Source of the DNA: an uncultured Alphaproteobacteria bacterium
GTDB taxonomy: Bacteria; Pseudomonadota; Alphaproteobacteria; RF32; CAG-239
Length of the DNA: 64,000 nucleotides
Assembly: GCA_949297415.1 (NCBI GenBank)
Contig: CASFSV010000005.1
Location: forward strand, 1 to 64,000
Reading direction: 5' to 3'
Part shown: positions 42,154 to 50,393 of the stretch, in pieces
Layout: the number at the start of each line of letters is the position of its first letter
How positions within the stretch are numbered: position 1 is the stretch's first letter
Program-made: the position numbers and the translations under genes
The notes under the pieces: model-generated
Told to the model about the DNA's origin: nothing
Seen by the model: the letters and a program-made list of their open reading frames with translations, nothing else
Databases searched by the model: none

Positions 42154-42181
42154 TGGTGATCCTTTGTTTGTATTGTTTTAT

Positions 42182-43162
42182 CTAAGCTCCTTTTTTGGTG
42201 GCAAGCATCTCTCTTATGCCATCTACGGAACTTAATACTGCACTTGCTTCATAAGGCATGTAGACAATCTTGTTGTCTTGACCGGAAGTCATTTCTTTCA
42301 TTGTTTCCAGATACTTCATGGCAATTAAATATTTGTCTGCTTGTCCTTTGGAGGATAAGGCTTCAATTATTCTTTTGATGGCTTCTTTTTCGGCTTCGGC
42401 TTCAACCATACGGGCTTGTGCTATACCTTCGGCTTTTAAGATTGATGCTTCTTTTTCACCTTCTGCTTTGCGGATAGCAGCTTCTTTCTGACCTTCGGCA
42501 ATACGTATGGATGATTCTTTTTCTCCCTCTGCTTCATAAATCATGGCACGCTTTTCACGTTCCGCTTTCATTTGCTTATCCATTGCGGCTTGGATATCTG
42601 ACGGGGGAGTGATGTCTTGTAATTCAATACGATTTACTTTTACGCCCCACTTATCTGATGCAGTGTCTAAAATACCTCTTAATTCTTCATTTATTTTATC
42701 ACGCGAAACGAGGGTTTCTTGCAATTCCATTTTACCAATAAGTTGGCGTAGAGTTGTTTGAGTTAATTTTTCAATCGCTTCTGATAAATTTTCAACTCCA
42801 TAAACGGCTTTTTCCGGATTGATGATTTGAAAATATAAAACCGCATTGATTGAAATGGAAACGTTATCTTTGGTGATTACATTCTGGCGCGGAAAGTCGT
42901 ATACTGTTTCTCTTAAATCTAAGCGATTGCTTTTTTGCATGTAAGAATAGGTTCTGCCATCTGGATAGGTCGTGCTTACTTTTTTGTAGACGCTCTTAGG
43001 GGCATCTATGAATGGAACAATAAAGTTTAGCCCGGCACTGAGTGTTTCTTTATATTTTCCTAATCTCTGTATGATGATGACCTCTTGTTGTTCGACAATA
43101 ATACAGCCTTTTATTACAATCGCTATTGCGGTTATTACAAGAACGGTTAATAAAGTTTCCAT
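42182..43162 (-). CDS. qmcA: SPFH/band-7 family protein (QmcA-like)
   Basis: A 326-residue stomatin/prohibitin-like protein that forms oligomeric membrane microdomains. N-terminal anchor (LTVLVITAIAIVIKGCIIV), SPFH domain beginning QQEVIIIQRLGKYKETLSAG, FPRQNVITKDNVSISINAVLYF, then a long Ala/Glu-rich helix with repeated AEGEKEA units (~residues 205-260) and a C-terminal helix. Partner is the upstream NfeD protein; the genes overlap by one base (TAATG). Likely role in membrane protein quality control by family. Confidence 0.9.
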   Translation of the reverse strand: METLLTVLVITAIAIVIKGCIIVEQQEVIIIQRLGKYKETLSAGLNFIVPFIDAPKSVYKKVSTTYPDGRTYSYMQKSNRLDLRETVYDFPRQNVITKDNVSISINAVLYFQIINPEKAVYGVENLSEAIEKLTQTTLRQLIGKMELQETLVSRDKINEELRGILDTASDKWGVKVNRIELQDITPPSDIQAAMDKQMKAEREKRAMIYEAEGEKESSIRIAEGQKEAAIRKAEGEKEASILKAEGIAQARMVEAEAEKEAIKRIIEALSSKGQADKYLIAMKYLETMKEMTSGQDNKIVYMPYEASAVLSSVDGIREMLATKKGA

Positions 43163-43608
43163 TATTTTTTTCCTTTCTTTTCAGCTTTTTCAACAAACAT
43201 TGTTAAATCATTATGGCTAATTATTTTTACTTTGGTTCCCTTTTTTATTTCAGGTGCTGTTTCTTCTGTTGTGCGAGCTTCCCAATCTTCATCATAAATT
43301 TTCAAACGTCCTGAAAAGGCATTGATATCCGTTATTGCCGTAGCTACTTGTCCAATGTATTGTGATTCAAAACTGTGTTTCTTTTCCTTGTTGGGATTGA
43401 TGTTAAGTAGTGGACGGAGAAATAAAATAAAGATAATTGATAGTATTGTAAAAATCGGAACAAGAATGTTGTAATTATCAGTGAATAGCGCAAGTAGCGT
43501 ACATACAATTCCTGCTGCTGCAAAATTTAGAAAAAACATGGTGGGAGTATATATTTCTGCAATGAAACATATAAGTGATATAATTAAAAAAACAATCCAA
43601 GCAGACAT
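43162..43608 (-). CDS. NfeD family protein
   Basis: A 148-residue protein with about three N-terminal hydrophobic segments (WIVFLIISLICFIAEIYTPT, NFAAAGIVCTLLALF, VPIFTILSIIFILFLRPLL) and a C-terminal OB-fold-like domain (IGQVATAITDINAFSGRLKIYDEDWEAR, GTKVKIISHNDLTMFVEK), the short NfeD1b/YbbK-partner type. NfeD proteins pair with SPFH proteins such as the one encoded next. Confidence 0.9.
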   Translation of the reverse strand: MSAWIVFLIISLICFIAEIYTPTMFFLNFAAAGIVCTLLALFTDNYNILVPIFTILSIIFILFLRPLLNINPNKEKKHSFESQYIGQVATAITDINAFSGRLKIYDEDWEARTTEETAPEIKKGTKVKIISHNDLTMFVEKAEKKGKK

Positions 43609-43710
43609 GGGATATTCCTTTTATGGTTAAACAATAATTTTGGCTTTATCTTAATTCCTATTACTTTATTTTTAGTTAAAGTAAAAGTATGTTTTTATTC
43701 AATTTATCGG

Positions 43711-44937
43711 TTATTTGGCTGTTTCTCGTGCGCGTTGATATATGACGTATAGTAAAAAGATAAATAAACTCATATAAAAAATACCGAAAACGGAAAATGC
43801 TGAGGAGAAACTTAAACCACTGCTTTCGCTGTTCGGCGCAATTACAAATTTGAAACAAATTAATGAAAGACCGGAGATGCTTTGTTGGAGCATGTTGTTT
43901 ACTGAGGATATTGTAGCTCGAGTTTCTTCTAAGGCGAAGTTATGTATGTGATTGATGTTGGCTATTGCAAAGGCAAGTTGAAAACCTATCCCGATGCATA
44001 CAAAAATTAAACAGATAAAAGCAACGTTGGGTTGTTTGAAGTAAAAACTTAGTATCATACAAGCAAATGAATATAAACATAAAAATGTTGTGATAACGAG
44101 TAGACGATTAAATCCAAAAAATTTTTTAAGCTTGTTGACGTAAAACGAAAACGCAGCTCTTAAAGCATGATTGATAACGTATATGGAACTGAACATTATC
44201 ACTGGTGCCGACGATATTTTTAATAAGGGTTGAAAACACCAGCAAAATAGTGATGTTGTTGAGAAAAGTAAGGCCGAATATAATATGTAAACATTGATGT
44301 TTTTGTTTTTTATCGTGGCGATGGTGGTGTCTTTTATTTCGTTAAATTTTTCTCTTATTGTTTGTGCGTGCGGACGTGCCGACGGCGGGTTGGGTAATGT
44401 GGTCAGTAAAATGATGCTGATTAACGTTAGGCAAAATTCTAAACTTAAAAGTATTACCGTGCCGTATTTGTCATATAGCACCGCACTGAATATAGCTGCA
44501 AACATTGCTCCCGATGACATGGCGAAATTTGTGCGACCACATTCTTTTAACATACGTTTGGTTTTGTTTTCGTTTTTTAGATAATCGTATATGTAACTAT
44601 CATATACACCCGATAAAAATGCTCGGGAAAGAGCGTTGAAAAGTTCGCCTAAAAGGACAATATAAATTCCTGAAAAACTTAGCCATAATGCGGCTCTTAA
44701 AAAGAAACATAAAAAGGCTAAAATAAGCACTTTTTTCTTGGATATAACATCTGCAATGTAGCCGCAGGGTATTTCAAAAATAATACCGGTTAATTGAAAT
44801 ATTCCTTGAAACAATACAAAGTCAGCAATGCTTAAACCGTTTTGCTGGTAAAAGAATAAAAGTACAGGCGCTAAATATAATTGTGAGCGCAGAAAGCAGG
44901 CTATATCTAGTCTTTTTAACGGGTTTATTTGTTTCAT
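43711..44937 (-). CDS. MFS transporter
   Basis: A 408-residue major facilitator with about 12 hydrophobic segments. The first part reads LDIACFLRSQLYLAPVLLFF and FEIPCGYIADVISKKKVLILAF, the latter being the MFS loop 2-3 motif (G-x-x-A-D-x-x-x-x-K/R). No substrate clue; it differs from the MFS at 36226. Single gene on the minus strand, 102 nt before the nfeD start. Confidence 0.8.
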   Translation of the reverse strand: MKQINPLKRLDIACFLRSQLYLAPVLLFFYQQNGLSIADFVLFQGIFQLTGIIFEIPCGYIADVISKKKVLILAFLCFFLRAALWLSFSGIYIVLLGELFNALSRAFLSGVYDSYIYDYLKNENKTKRMLKECGRTNFAMSSGAMFAAIFSAVLYDKYGTVILLSLEFCLTLISIILLTTLPNPPSARPHAQTIREKFNEIKDTTIATIKNKNINVYILYSALLFSTTSLFCWCFQPLLKISSAPVIMFSSIYVINHALRAAFSFYVNKLKKFFGFNRLLVITTFLCLYSFACMILSFYFKQPNVAFICLIFVCIGIGFQLAFAIANINHIHNFALEETRATISSVNNMLQQSISGLSLICFKFVIAPNSESSGLSFSSAFSVFGIFYMSLFIFLLYVIYQRARETAK

Positions 44938-45036
44938 TATTTTATCGCTTTTCCTGAATGGTTTTCGGTTATTTGTAGTTTAAATTTTTATAGCTTAATA
45001 TATGGTAAATAAAGAGATTTTTCGTTGTATTTTGAT

Positions 45037-45074
45037 ATAAAAAAACCACCCTAATTACAGGTGGTTTTTTTATT
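45037..45074. terminator. Terminator after the DUF2934 gene (minus strand; symmetric)
   Basis: AAAAACCACC pairs with GGTGGTTTTT around the loop CTAATTACA; T run on either strand. Confidence 0.85.
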
Positions 45075-45091
45075 AGCTATATCAAAAAATC

Positions 45092-45310
45092 TTACTTCTT
45101 AGATTTTGATTTAGAAGAAGATGTCTTTTTGCTAGAAGAAGCTGTCTTCTTAGAAGAAGAAGATGTGCTGCAGCAAGACTTTGTAGCTTTTGAACCATAG
45201 ATTTGTTCAATTGCCATATTCCAGAATTTTTCATCCTGACCGAATGGGCAACCAGCATTCTGCCAATTGTAGTAAGCAGCTTCTCTAATTAAATTTTCAT
45301 TGAATGTCAT
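45092..45310 (-). CDS. DUF2934 protein with Ser/Lys-rich tail
   Basis: A 72-residue protein. Residues 1-40 fit DUF2934: IREAAYYNWQNAGCPFGQDEKFWNMA (R-x-x-A-Y-x-x-W-x-x-x-G-x-P-x-G-x-x-x-x-x-W). The rest is CCSTSSSSKKTASSSKK-type low complexity, ending KSKSKK, likely disordered and nucleic-acid binding. GGAG lies 6 nt before ATG. Function of DUF2934 is not known. Strong terminator follows. Confidence 0.75.
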   Translation of the reverse strand: MTFNENLIREAAYYNWQNAGCPFGQDEKFWNMAIEQIYGSKATKSCCSTSSSSKKTASSSKKTSSSKSKSKK

Positions 45311-45960
45311 TTCAATTCTCCAAATAATTTGTTATAAAACAAGGTTAAGTATAAATATAATTTTTATTTTGTAAATACGAATTTTCTTCGTTTTGCTTGT
45401 TAGTCATTGTATATACATAAATAGATTAAAAAATCATTAAAAAAAGAGGGTTAAATAAAAAAAATTTTTAGCTTATTTTAAGGGGGATGTTTGAGATGTT
45501 TTTTATACTGTAAGCGCTCTGCTAACATCTTGTTTTTGTATGTTTTTTTCTGTTGATTTAGATGGGGCGAAAATCGTTTTTTCTTTGCGCATAAATCGTA
45601 GAAAAAAATGATAAAAAAAATAAAAAAAATTTTTTTTGTTTCTTGTGCAAAAAAAAGTCGAAATAACAAATAATAAGAATTAGGTTTTGGTATTGCTGAA
45701 AAATATATCAAAAAAATTATTGAAAATTCGTTTTTTTAGGGAGGGGATTTTTGCGTTTATATTTGAAAAAAAAATATGGGAATTAAACTTTGTTTTTTTT
45801 ATCAAATTTATCTTTCTTTTTTAAAGCTCAAGTGGTTTGTTTTTAAAAGGAAAAAAGTTGTATCGTGGTGAAAAAAATAATAAAATTCTTGCAATTTTTT
45901 TGATTTGTTTTTATACATATTTTGTAACCTATTTTTTGTTTATATTTTGGAGTTATAGTT
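45311..45960. other. 650-nt, extremely AT-rich intergenic region before the glycogen operon
   Basis: Long A and T homopolymers dominate (notably around 45600-45660). A 77-codon frame at 45478-45711 on the minus strand has no Shine-Dalgarno and a composition dictated by the T runs; I do not call it. The region ends with the glgB promoter. Curved A-tract DNA and a regulatory role are possible but unproven. Confidence 0.6.
45889..45917 (+). promoter_or_regulatory. Promoter of glgB-glgX-malQ
   Basis: TTGCAA at 45889-45894 and TATACA at 45912-45917, spacer 17 nt, about 43 nt before the glgB ATG. Confidence 0.6.
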
Positions 45961-48261
45961 ATGGCCAACACAGTTAAAAATCAAACTGTAAAATCAGAGA
46001 GTAATAATACGCCGCATGACTTTGCGGTTTTGAGTTCCTGTAGTGAGGGAGAAATGAAAAATTTATTGTCGAAAAATGAAATGGACTGCATTATTAACGG
46101 CGATTATGAAAATGTGATGGCGGTGTTGGGCATTCATCGCGATAAAGGTAGTAAAGAAGTCTTTATTCGTGCTTATAAACCTAAAACGAAATCTATTGAA
46201 TTGTTAGATGCTCAAGGTAATTCTTTGGGGTTGATGACGTTGCTTGATGCGAGAGGATTTTATCAAATCAATCTCGGAGCGATGAATGCTGATAACTTCT
46301 CTTATAAATTCAGAATTACTAATGATAAAAATGAAACTTATGAAGAGTATGATATCTATTCTTTTCCTTCAATTTTAGGCGATATTGATGAGTATCTTTT
46401 TGCTGAAGGAAATCATCTTGATTTGTATAAAAAACTCGGTGCGCATATTATGGAAATCAATGGTGTTAAAGGTGTTGGTTTTTCTGTTTGGGCTCCTAAT
46501 GCAAAACGCGTTTCCGTTGTCGGTGCATTTAATAATTGGGACGGTCGTGTTAATGTTATGCGTAAACATTATAACTGTGGTGTGTGGGATATCTTTATTC
46601 CAAATATTTCTGAGGGTGAATACTATAAGTACGAAATTAAAACACACGAAGGTTATATCTTAACCAAAAGCGATCCGATGGCTTTCTATTCCGAAGTCAG
46701 ACCAAATACGGCTTCTATCGTTTATGACCTTAATCATTATAAATGGAATGATGATAATTGGATGAATTATCGTGCTTCTTATAATAGTTTTGATAGACCA
46801 ACTTCTATTTATGAAGTACATCTCGGTTCTTGGCGCAGAAAAGGCGAAAACGGTTCCGAATTTTTAACTTATCGCGAACTGGCTGACAGCCTTGTTCCTT
46901 ATGTTATGAATATGGGCTTTACGCATGTTGAATTTTTGCCGGTTTGCGAACATCCGTTGGATGCTTCTTGGGGATACCAAGTTACAGGTTTGTTTGCGCC
47001 GACTTCTCGTTTTGGTAACCCTGATGATTTCAGATATATGATTGATAAATTTCACCAAGCTAATATCGGTGTTATTATGGACTGGGTTCCGGCTCACTTC
47101 CCGAAAGATGGTCATGGGTTGGTTGAATTCGACGGAACACACCTTTATGAACACGCTGATCCGCGTAAAGGCGAACATAAAGATTGGGGTACTAAAATCT
47201 ATAACTATGGTCGTACCGAAGTTGGTAATGTTCTTTGCTCCAGCGCTCTTTATTGGTTAAAGGAATATCATATCGATGGTCTTCGTGTTGACGCTGTTGC
47301 TTCTATGTTGTATTTGGATTATTCTCGTAAACCGGGTGAGTGGATTCCGAATATTTATGGCGGTAATGAAAATCTTGAGGCAATCGCGTTTATTCGTAAA
47401 ATGAATGAATTGTGCTACGGAACTTGTCCCGGGGTTATGACTTGTGCAGAAGAATCTACGGCTTGGCCGATGGTTTCTCGCCCGACTTCTATGGGGGGAC
47501 TGGGTTTTGGTTATAAATGGAATATGGGCTGGATGAATGATACTCTCCATTATATTAGCAAAGATCCTGTTTATCGTAAATATGAACATGGTAAATTGAC
47601 CTTCGGCTTGTTGTATGCCTTTAATGAAAACTTTATTTTGCCAATTTCTCACGATGAAGTTGTTCATGGTAAAGGTTCTATGCTTGGAAAAATGCCGGGC
47701 GATGAATGGCAAAAATTTGCTAACCTTCGTGCTTATTACGGCTTTATGTGGACACACCCTGGTAAAAAATTACTCTTTATGGGGTGTGAGTTCGGACAAG
47801 ATTGGGAGTGGAATTCTGCTGAAAGTTTAAGATGGCATTTGTTGCAGTATCCAATGTATAAGGGAATGCAGAATTGTGTACGTGACTTGAACTTGATGTA
47901 TAAAGGTAACTCCGCTTTTTATGAAGAAGATTTTGATAGCAAAGGATTTGAATGGATTGATCATGCTAATGCAAATGACAGCGTTATTTCTTATATTCGG
48001 CGCGGACATGATTATAATAATTATATGATTGTCATTTCTAACTTTACTCCGGTGGTGCGTCATGGATTCAAACTTGGTGTGCCGGATAGCGGTGCTTATC
48101 AGGAAATCTTTAATAGTGATGATAAAAACTATTGGGGAAGCGGTGTTAAAAATGAAGGAGAGCTGTATGCTTCCAATGAAGGTATGCACGGTCGTCCTCA
48201 TTCTATTGAGTTGACTTTGCCTCCGTTGTCTACCATTGTTTTGAAACATATCAGATATTAA
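45961..48261 (+). CDS. glgB: 1,4-alpha-glucan branching enzyme
   Basis: Introduces alpha-1,6 branches into glycogen (GH13_9). N-terminal part to ~130 is a carbohydrate-binding-like domain, then a CBM48 (GVKGVGFSVWAPNAKRVSVVGAFNNWDGR), then the barrel: EVHLGSWRR, GYQVTGLFAPTSRFG, DWVPAHFPKDGHGL, nucleophile Asp in GLRVDAVASMLYLDY, acid Glu in TCAEESTAWP, third Asp in ISHDEVVHGK. 766 residues, within the usual range (730-780). GGAG precedes ATG. First gene of the operon; no glgA, glgC or glgP in the window. Confidence 0.96.
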   Translation: MANTVKNQTVKSESNNTPHDFAVLSSCSEGEMKNLLSKNEMDCIINGDYENVMAVLGIHRDKGSKEVFIRAYKPKTKSIELLDAQGNSLGLMTLLDARGFYQINLGAMNADNFSYKFRITNDKNETYEEYDIYSFPSILGDIDEYLFAEGNHLDLYKKLGAHIMEINGVKGVGFSVWAPNAKRVSVVGAFNNWDGRVNVMRKHYNCGVWDIFIPNISEGEYYKYEIKTHEGYILTKSDPMAFYSEVRPNTASIVYDLNHYKWNDDNWMNYRASYNSFDRPTSIYEVHLGSWRRKGENGSEFLTYRELADSLVPYVMNMGFTHVEFLPVCEHPLDASWGYQVTGLFAPTSRFGNPDDFRYMIDKFHQANIGVIMDWVPAHFPKDGHGLVEFDGTHLYEHADPRKGEHKDWGTKIYNYGRTEVGNVLCSSALYWLKEYHIDGLRVDAVASMLYLDYSRKPGEWIPNIYGGNENLEAIAFIRKMNELCYGTCPGVMTCAEESTAWPMVSRPTSMGGLGFGYKWNMGWMNDTLHYISKDPVYRKYEHGKLTFGLLYAFNENFILPISHDEVVHGKGSMLGKMPGDEWQKFANLRAYYGFMWTHPGKKLLFMGCEFGQDWEWNSAESLRWHLLQYPMYKGMQNCVRDLNLMYKGNSAFYEEDFDSKGFEWIDHANANDSVISYIRRGHDYNNYMIVISNFTPVVRHGFKLGVPDSGAYQEIFNSDDKNYWGSGVKNEGELYASNEGMHGRPHSIELTLPPLSTIVLKHIRY

Positions 48262-48290
48262 TTCTAGTTCTTATTTTGTAGTGAGGGTAT

Positions 48291-50366
48291 ATGCCAGATA
48301 TTAGAGTATGGGAAGGTCGTGCTTATCCGTTGGGCGCTACTGCTGATGAATGGGGTGTTAATTTTGCCTTGTTCTCTGCGGGAGCTACTAAAGTGGAATT
48401 ATGCTTGTTTGATAAAAGCGGTGTTAAGGAAATTGCACGATATGAACTTCCTGTTCACGAAAATAATATCTGGCATATTTACCTTGAGGGTGTTACCCCT
48501 GGACAAGTGTATGGTTATCGTGTTTATGGACCATACGAGCCGACTAAGGGTAAGCGCTTTAATCCTAATAAGCTGTTGTTGGATCCGTATGCAAAAAAAA
48601 TTATTGGGCGGCTTATTTGGCATAAAGCGATTTTTGGGTATGATACAGATAGTATTGAAAAAGATTTGTCTTTTTCAACTTTAGATAGTGCTCCGTATGT
48701 ACCAAAGTCCGTGGTTGTGGATAGTTCTGATTTTGATTGGAGCGGAGACGTTCCTCCTCAAGTTGATGCGGCAAAGACAGTTTTTTATGAACTGCATGTC
48801 AAAGGCTATACTAAATTACATCCTAAAGTACAAGATGCTAAAAGAGGTACATTTTCCGGACTTGCCAGCAGAAGTGTTTGTGGATATTTGAAATGGCTTG
48901 GAGTTACTTCGGTTGAACTTATGCCGGTTAATGCTTTTATGGCTGAACGAAATACCGGTATGAAAGATAATTTTTGGGGATATGAAACACTTAATTTCTT
49001 TGCTCTAGAGCCAAGTTATATGGTTAATGCCGATATCAATAATTTTAAACGCATGGTTAAGCGTTTTCATGAAAGCGGTTTAGAAGTTATTTTGGATATG
49101 GTTTATAACCATACACTTGAGGGTAACCATATGGGACCAACACTCTGCTATCGGGGTATAGATAATGAAAGCTACTATACTCTTGATGGTACAAATAAAC
49201 GCTATTACTATGATAGTACTGGTTGCGGTGCTTCATTTAATTTACAGAATCCGTATGTGTTGACTTTGGTTATGGATTCAATGCGTTATATGGTTGAGGA
49301 AATGCATGTTGATGGTTTCCGTTTGGATTTGGCTTCATCTCTTGCTCGTGTCAAACAAGAGTTTAGTCAAAGTAGCGGTTTTTTGATGTCATTGCGACAA
49401 GATGAAGTTCTGCAACTTGTTAAAATGACAGCGGAACCTTGGGACGTGGGAATCGGAGGTTATCAGTTGGGGGCTTTTCCTCCAGGACAAATGGAGTGGA
49501 ACGATAGATATCGTGATGTGACCAGACGCTTTTGGCGAGGTGATGAAAGGCAAGTCGGAGAATTAGCCAGTCGTATTTCCGGCTCAAGTGATATTTTTGG
49601 GCCGAGCAAAAGAACTATTTGGAGTTCAGTTAACTATCTGACTGTTCATGATGGTATGACATTGGCTGATTTAGTTTCTTATAATCATAAACATAACTAT
49701 GCAAATGGCGAAGATAATCGTGATGGGAGTGATGCAAACTGGAGTTATAATTCCGGATTTGAAGGAGAAACAGATAATAAAGAAATTCTCGAAAATCGTA
49801 AACTTCGTCAGCGGGCAATGATGAGTACTTTGTTGCTTTCTTTCGGTACGCCGATTATTCGTGCTGGTGATGAATTCTTTAATACTCAATTTGGTAATAA
49901 TAATGCCTATTGTCAAGATAATATTATTTCCTACATGGTTTGGGATGCTATTGGAAATGAAGCTATTGCAAATGTTCGGTTTGTGAAAAATCTTATTAGA
50001 CTTCGTCGAAAAATGGGTATCTTTAATCGTCGTAACTTTTTTACTGGACAAGTGGTTGACGCTAAATTAGGAATTAAAGATTTAGCGTGGTATACTGAAA
50101 AAGGTACTGAGTTTACAAGTGCAGATTGGTATCAGCCAACACGTAAATCTTTGTCTTATATTGTTAGTGCTCGTGAAAAATTGTTTATGGTTATCCTTAA
50201 TGCTCAGGCTAGTCACTTAAAGTGGAAGTTACCTAATATTAAAAAGTCTTTTAAGTGGAATTTGCTATTGGACAGTTCTTCTAAATTTGAAGCGGATAAT
50301 TTGGCTTGCGGTGCGGAAATTTGGGTGCCGGCTTGGTCTGTTCTTTGTTTTGAGATTAAGAAATAG
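48291..50366 (+). CDS. glgX: Glycogen debranching enzyme
   Basis: Isoamylase-type GH13_11 enzyme that removes alpha-1,6 branches, usually from phosphorylase-limit dextrin. Seen: N-terminal CBM48 (GRAYPLGATADEWGVNFALFS), VYGYRVYGPYEP, NPNKLLLDPYAK, YELHVKGYTKLHP, VILDMVYNHTLEGN, nucleophile Asp in GFRLDLASSLAR, Glu in MTAEPWDVGIGGYQLG, and Asp in LTVHDGMTL. 691 residues, normal. GAGGG upstream; 29 nt after glgB. Confidence 0.95.
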   Translation: MPDIRVWEGRAYPLGATADEWGVNFALFSAGATKVELCLFDKSGVKEIARYELPVHENNIWHIYLEGVTPGQVYGYRVYGPYEPTKGKRFNPNKLLLDPYAKKIIGRLIWHKAIFGYDTDSIEKDLSFSTLDSAPYVPKSVVVDSSDFDWSGDVPPQVDAAKTVFYELHVKGYTKLHPKVQDAKRGTFSGLASRSVCGYLKWLGVTSVELMPVNAFMAERNTGMKDNFWGYETLNFFALEPSYMVNADINNFKRMVKRFHESGLEVILDMVYNHTLEGNHMGPTLCYRGIDNESYYTLDGTNKRYYYDSTGCGASFNLQNPYVLTLVMDSMRYMVEEMHVDGFRLDLASSLARVKQEFSQSSGFLMSLRQDEVLQLVKMTAEPWDVGIGGYQLGAFPPGQMEWNDRYRDVTRRFWRGDERQVGELASRISGSSDIFGPSKRTIWSSVNYLTVHDGMTLADLVSYNHKHNYANGEDNRDGSDANWSYNSGFEGETDNKEILENRKLRQRAMMSTLLLSFGTPIIRAGDEFFNTQFGNNNAYCQDNIISYMVWDAIGNEAIANVRFVKNLIRLRRKMGIFNRRNFFTGQVVDAKLGIKDLAWYTEKGTEFTSADWYQPTRKSLSYIVSAREKLFMVILNAQASHLKWKLPNIKKSFKWNLLLDSSSKFEADNLACGAEIWVPAWSVLCFEIKK

Positions 50367-50393
50367 TTTGTGACGTAGTCTAGGGAGTTTATG

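Noticed and set aside
45478-45711. 77-codon minus-strand frame in the AT-rich gap
   Set aside because: Composition follows from homopolymer runs; no Shine-Dalgarno and no recognisable features.
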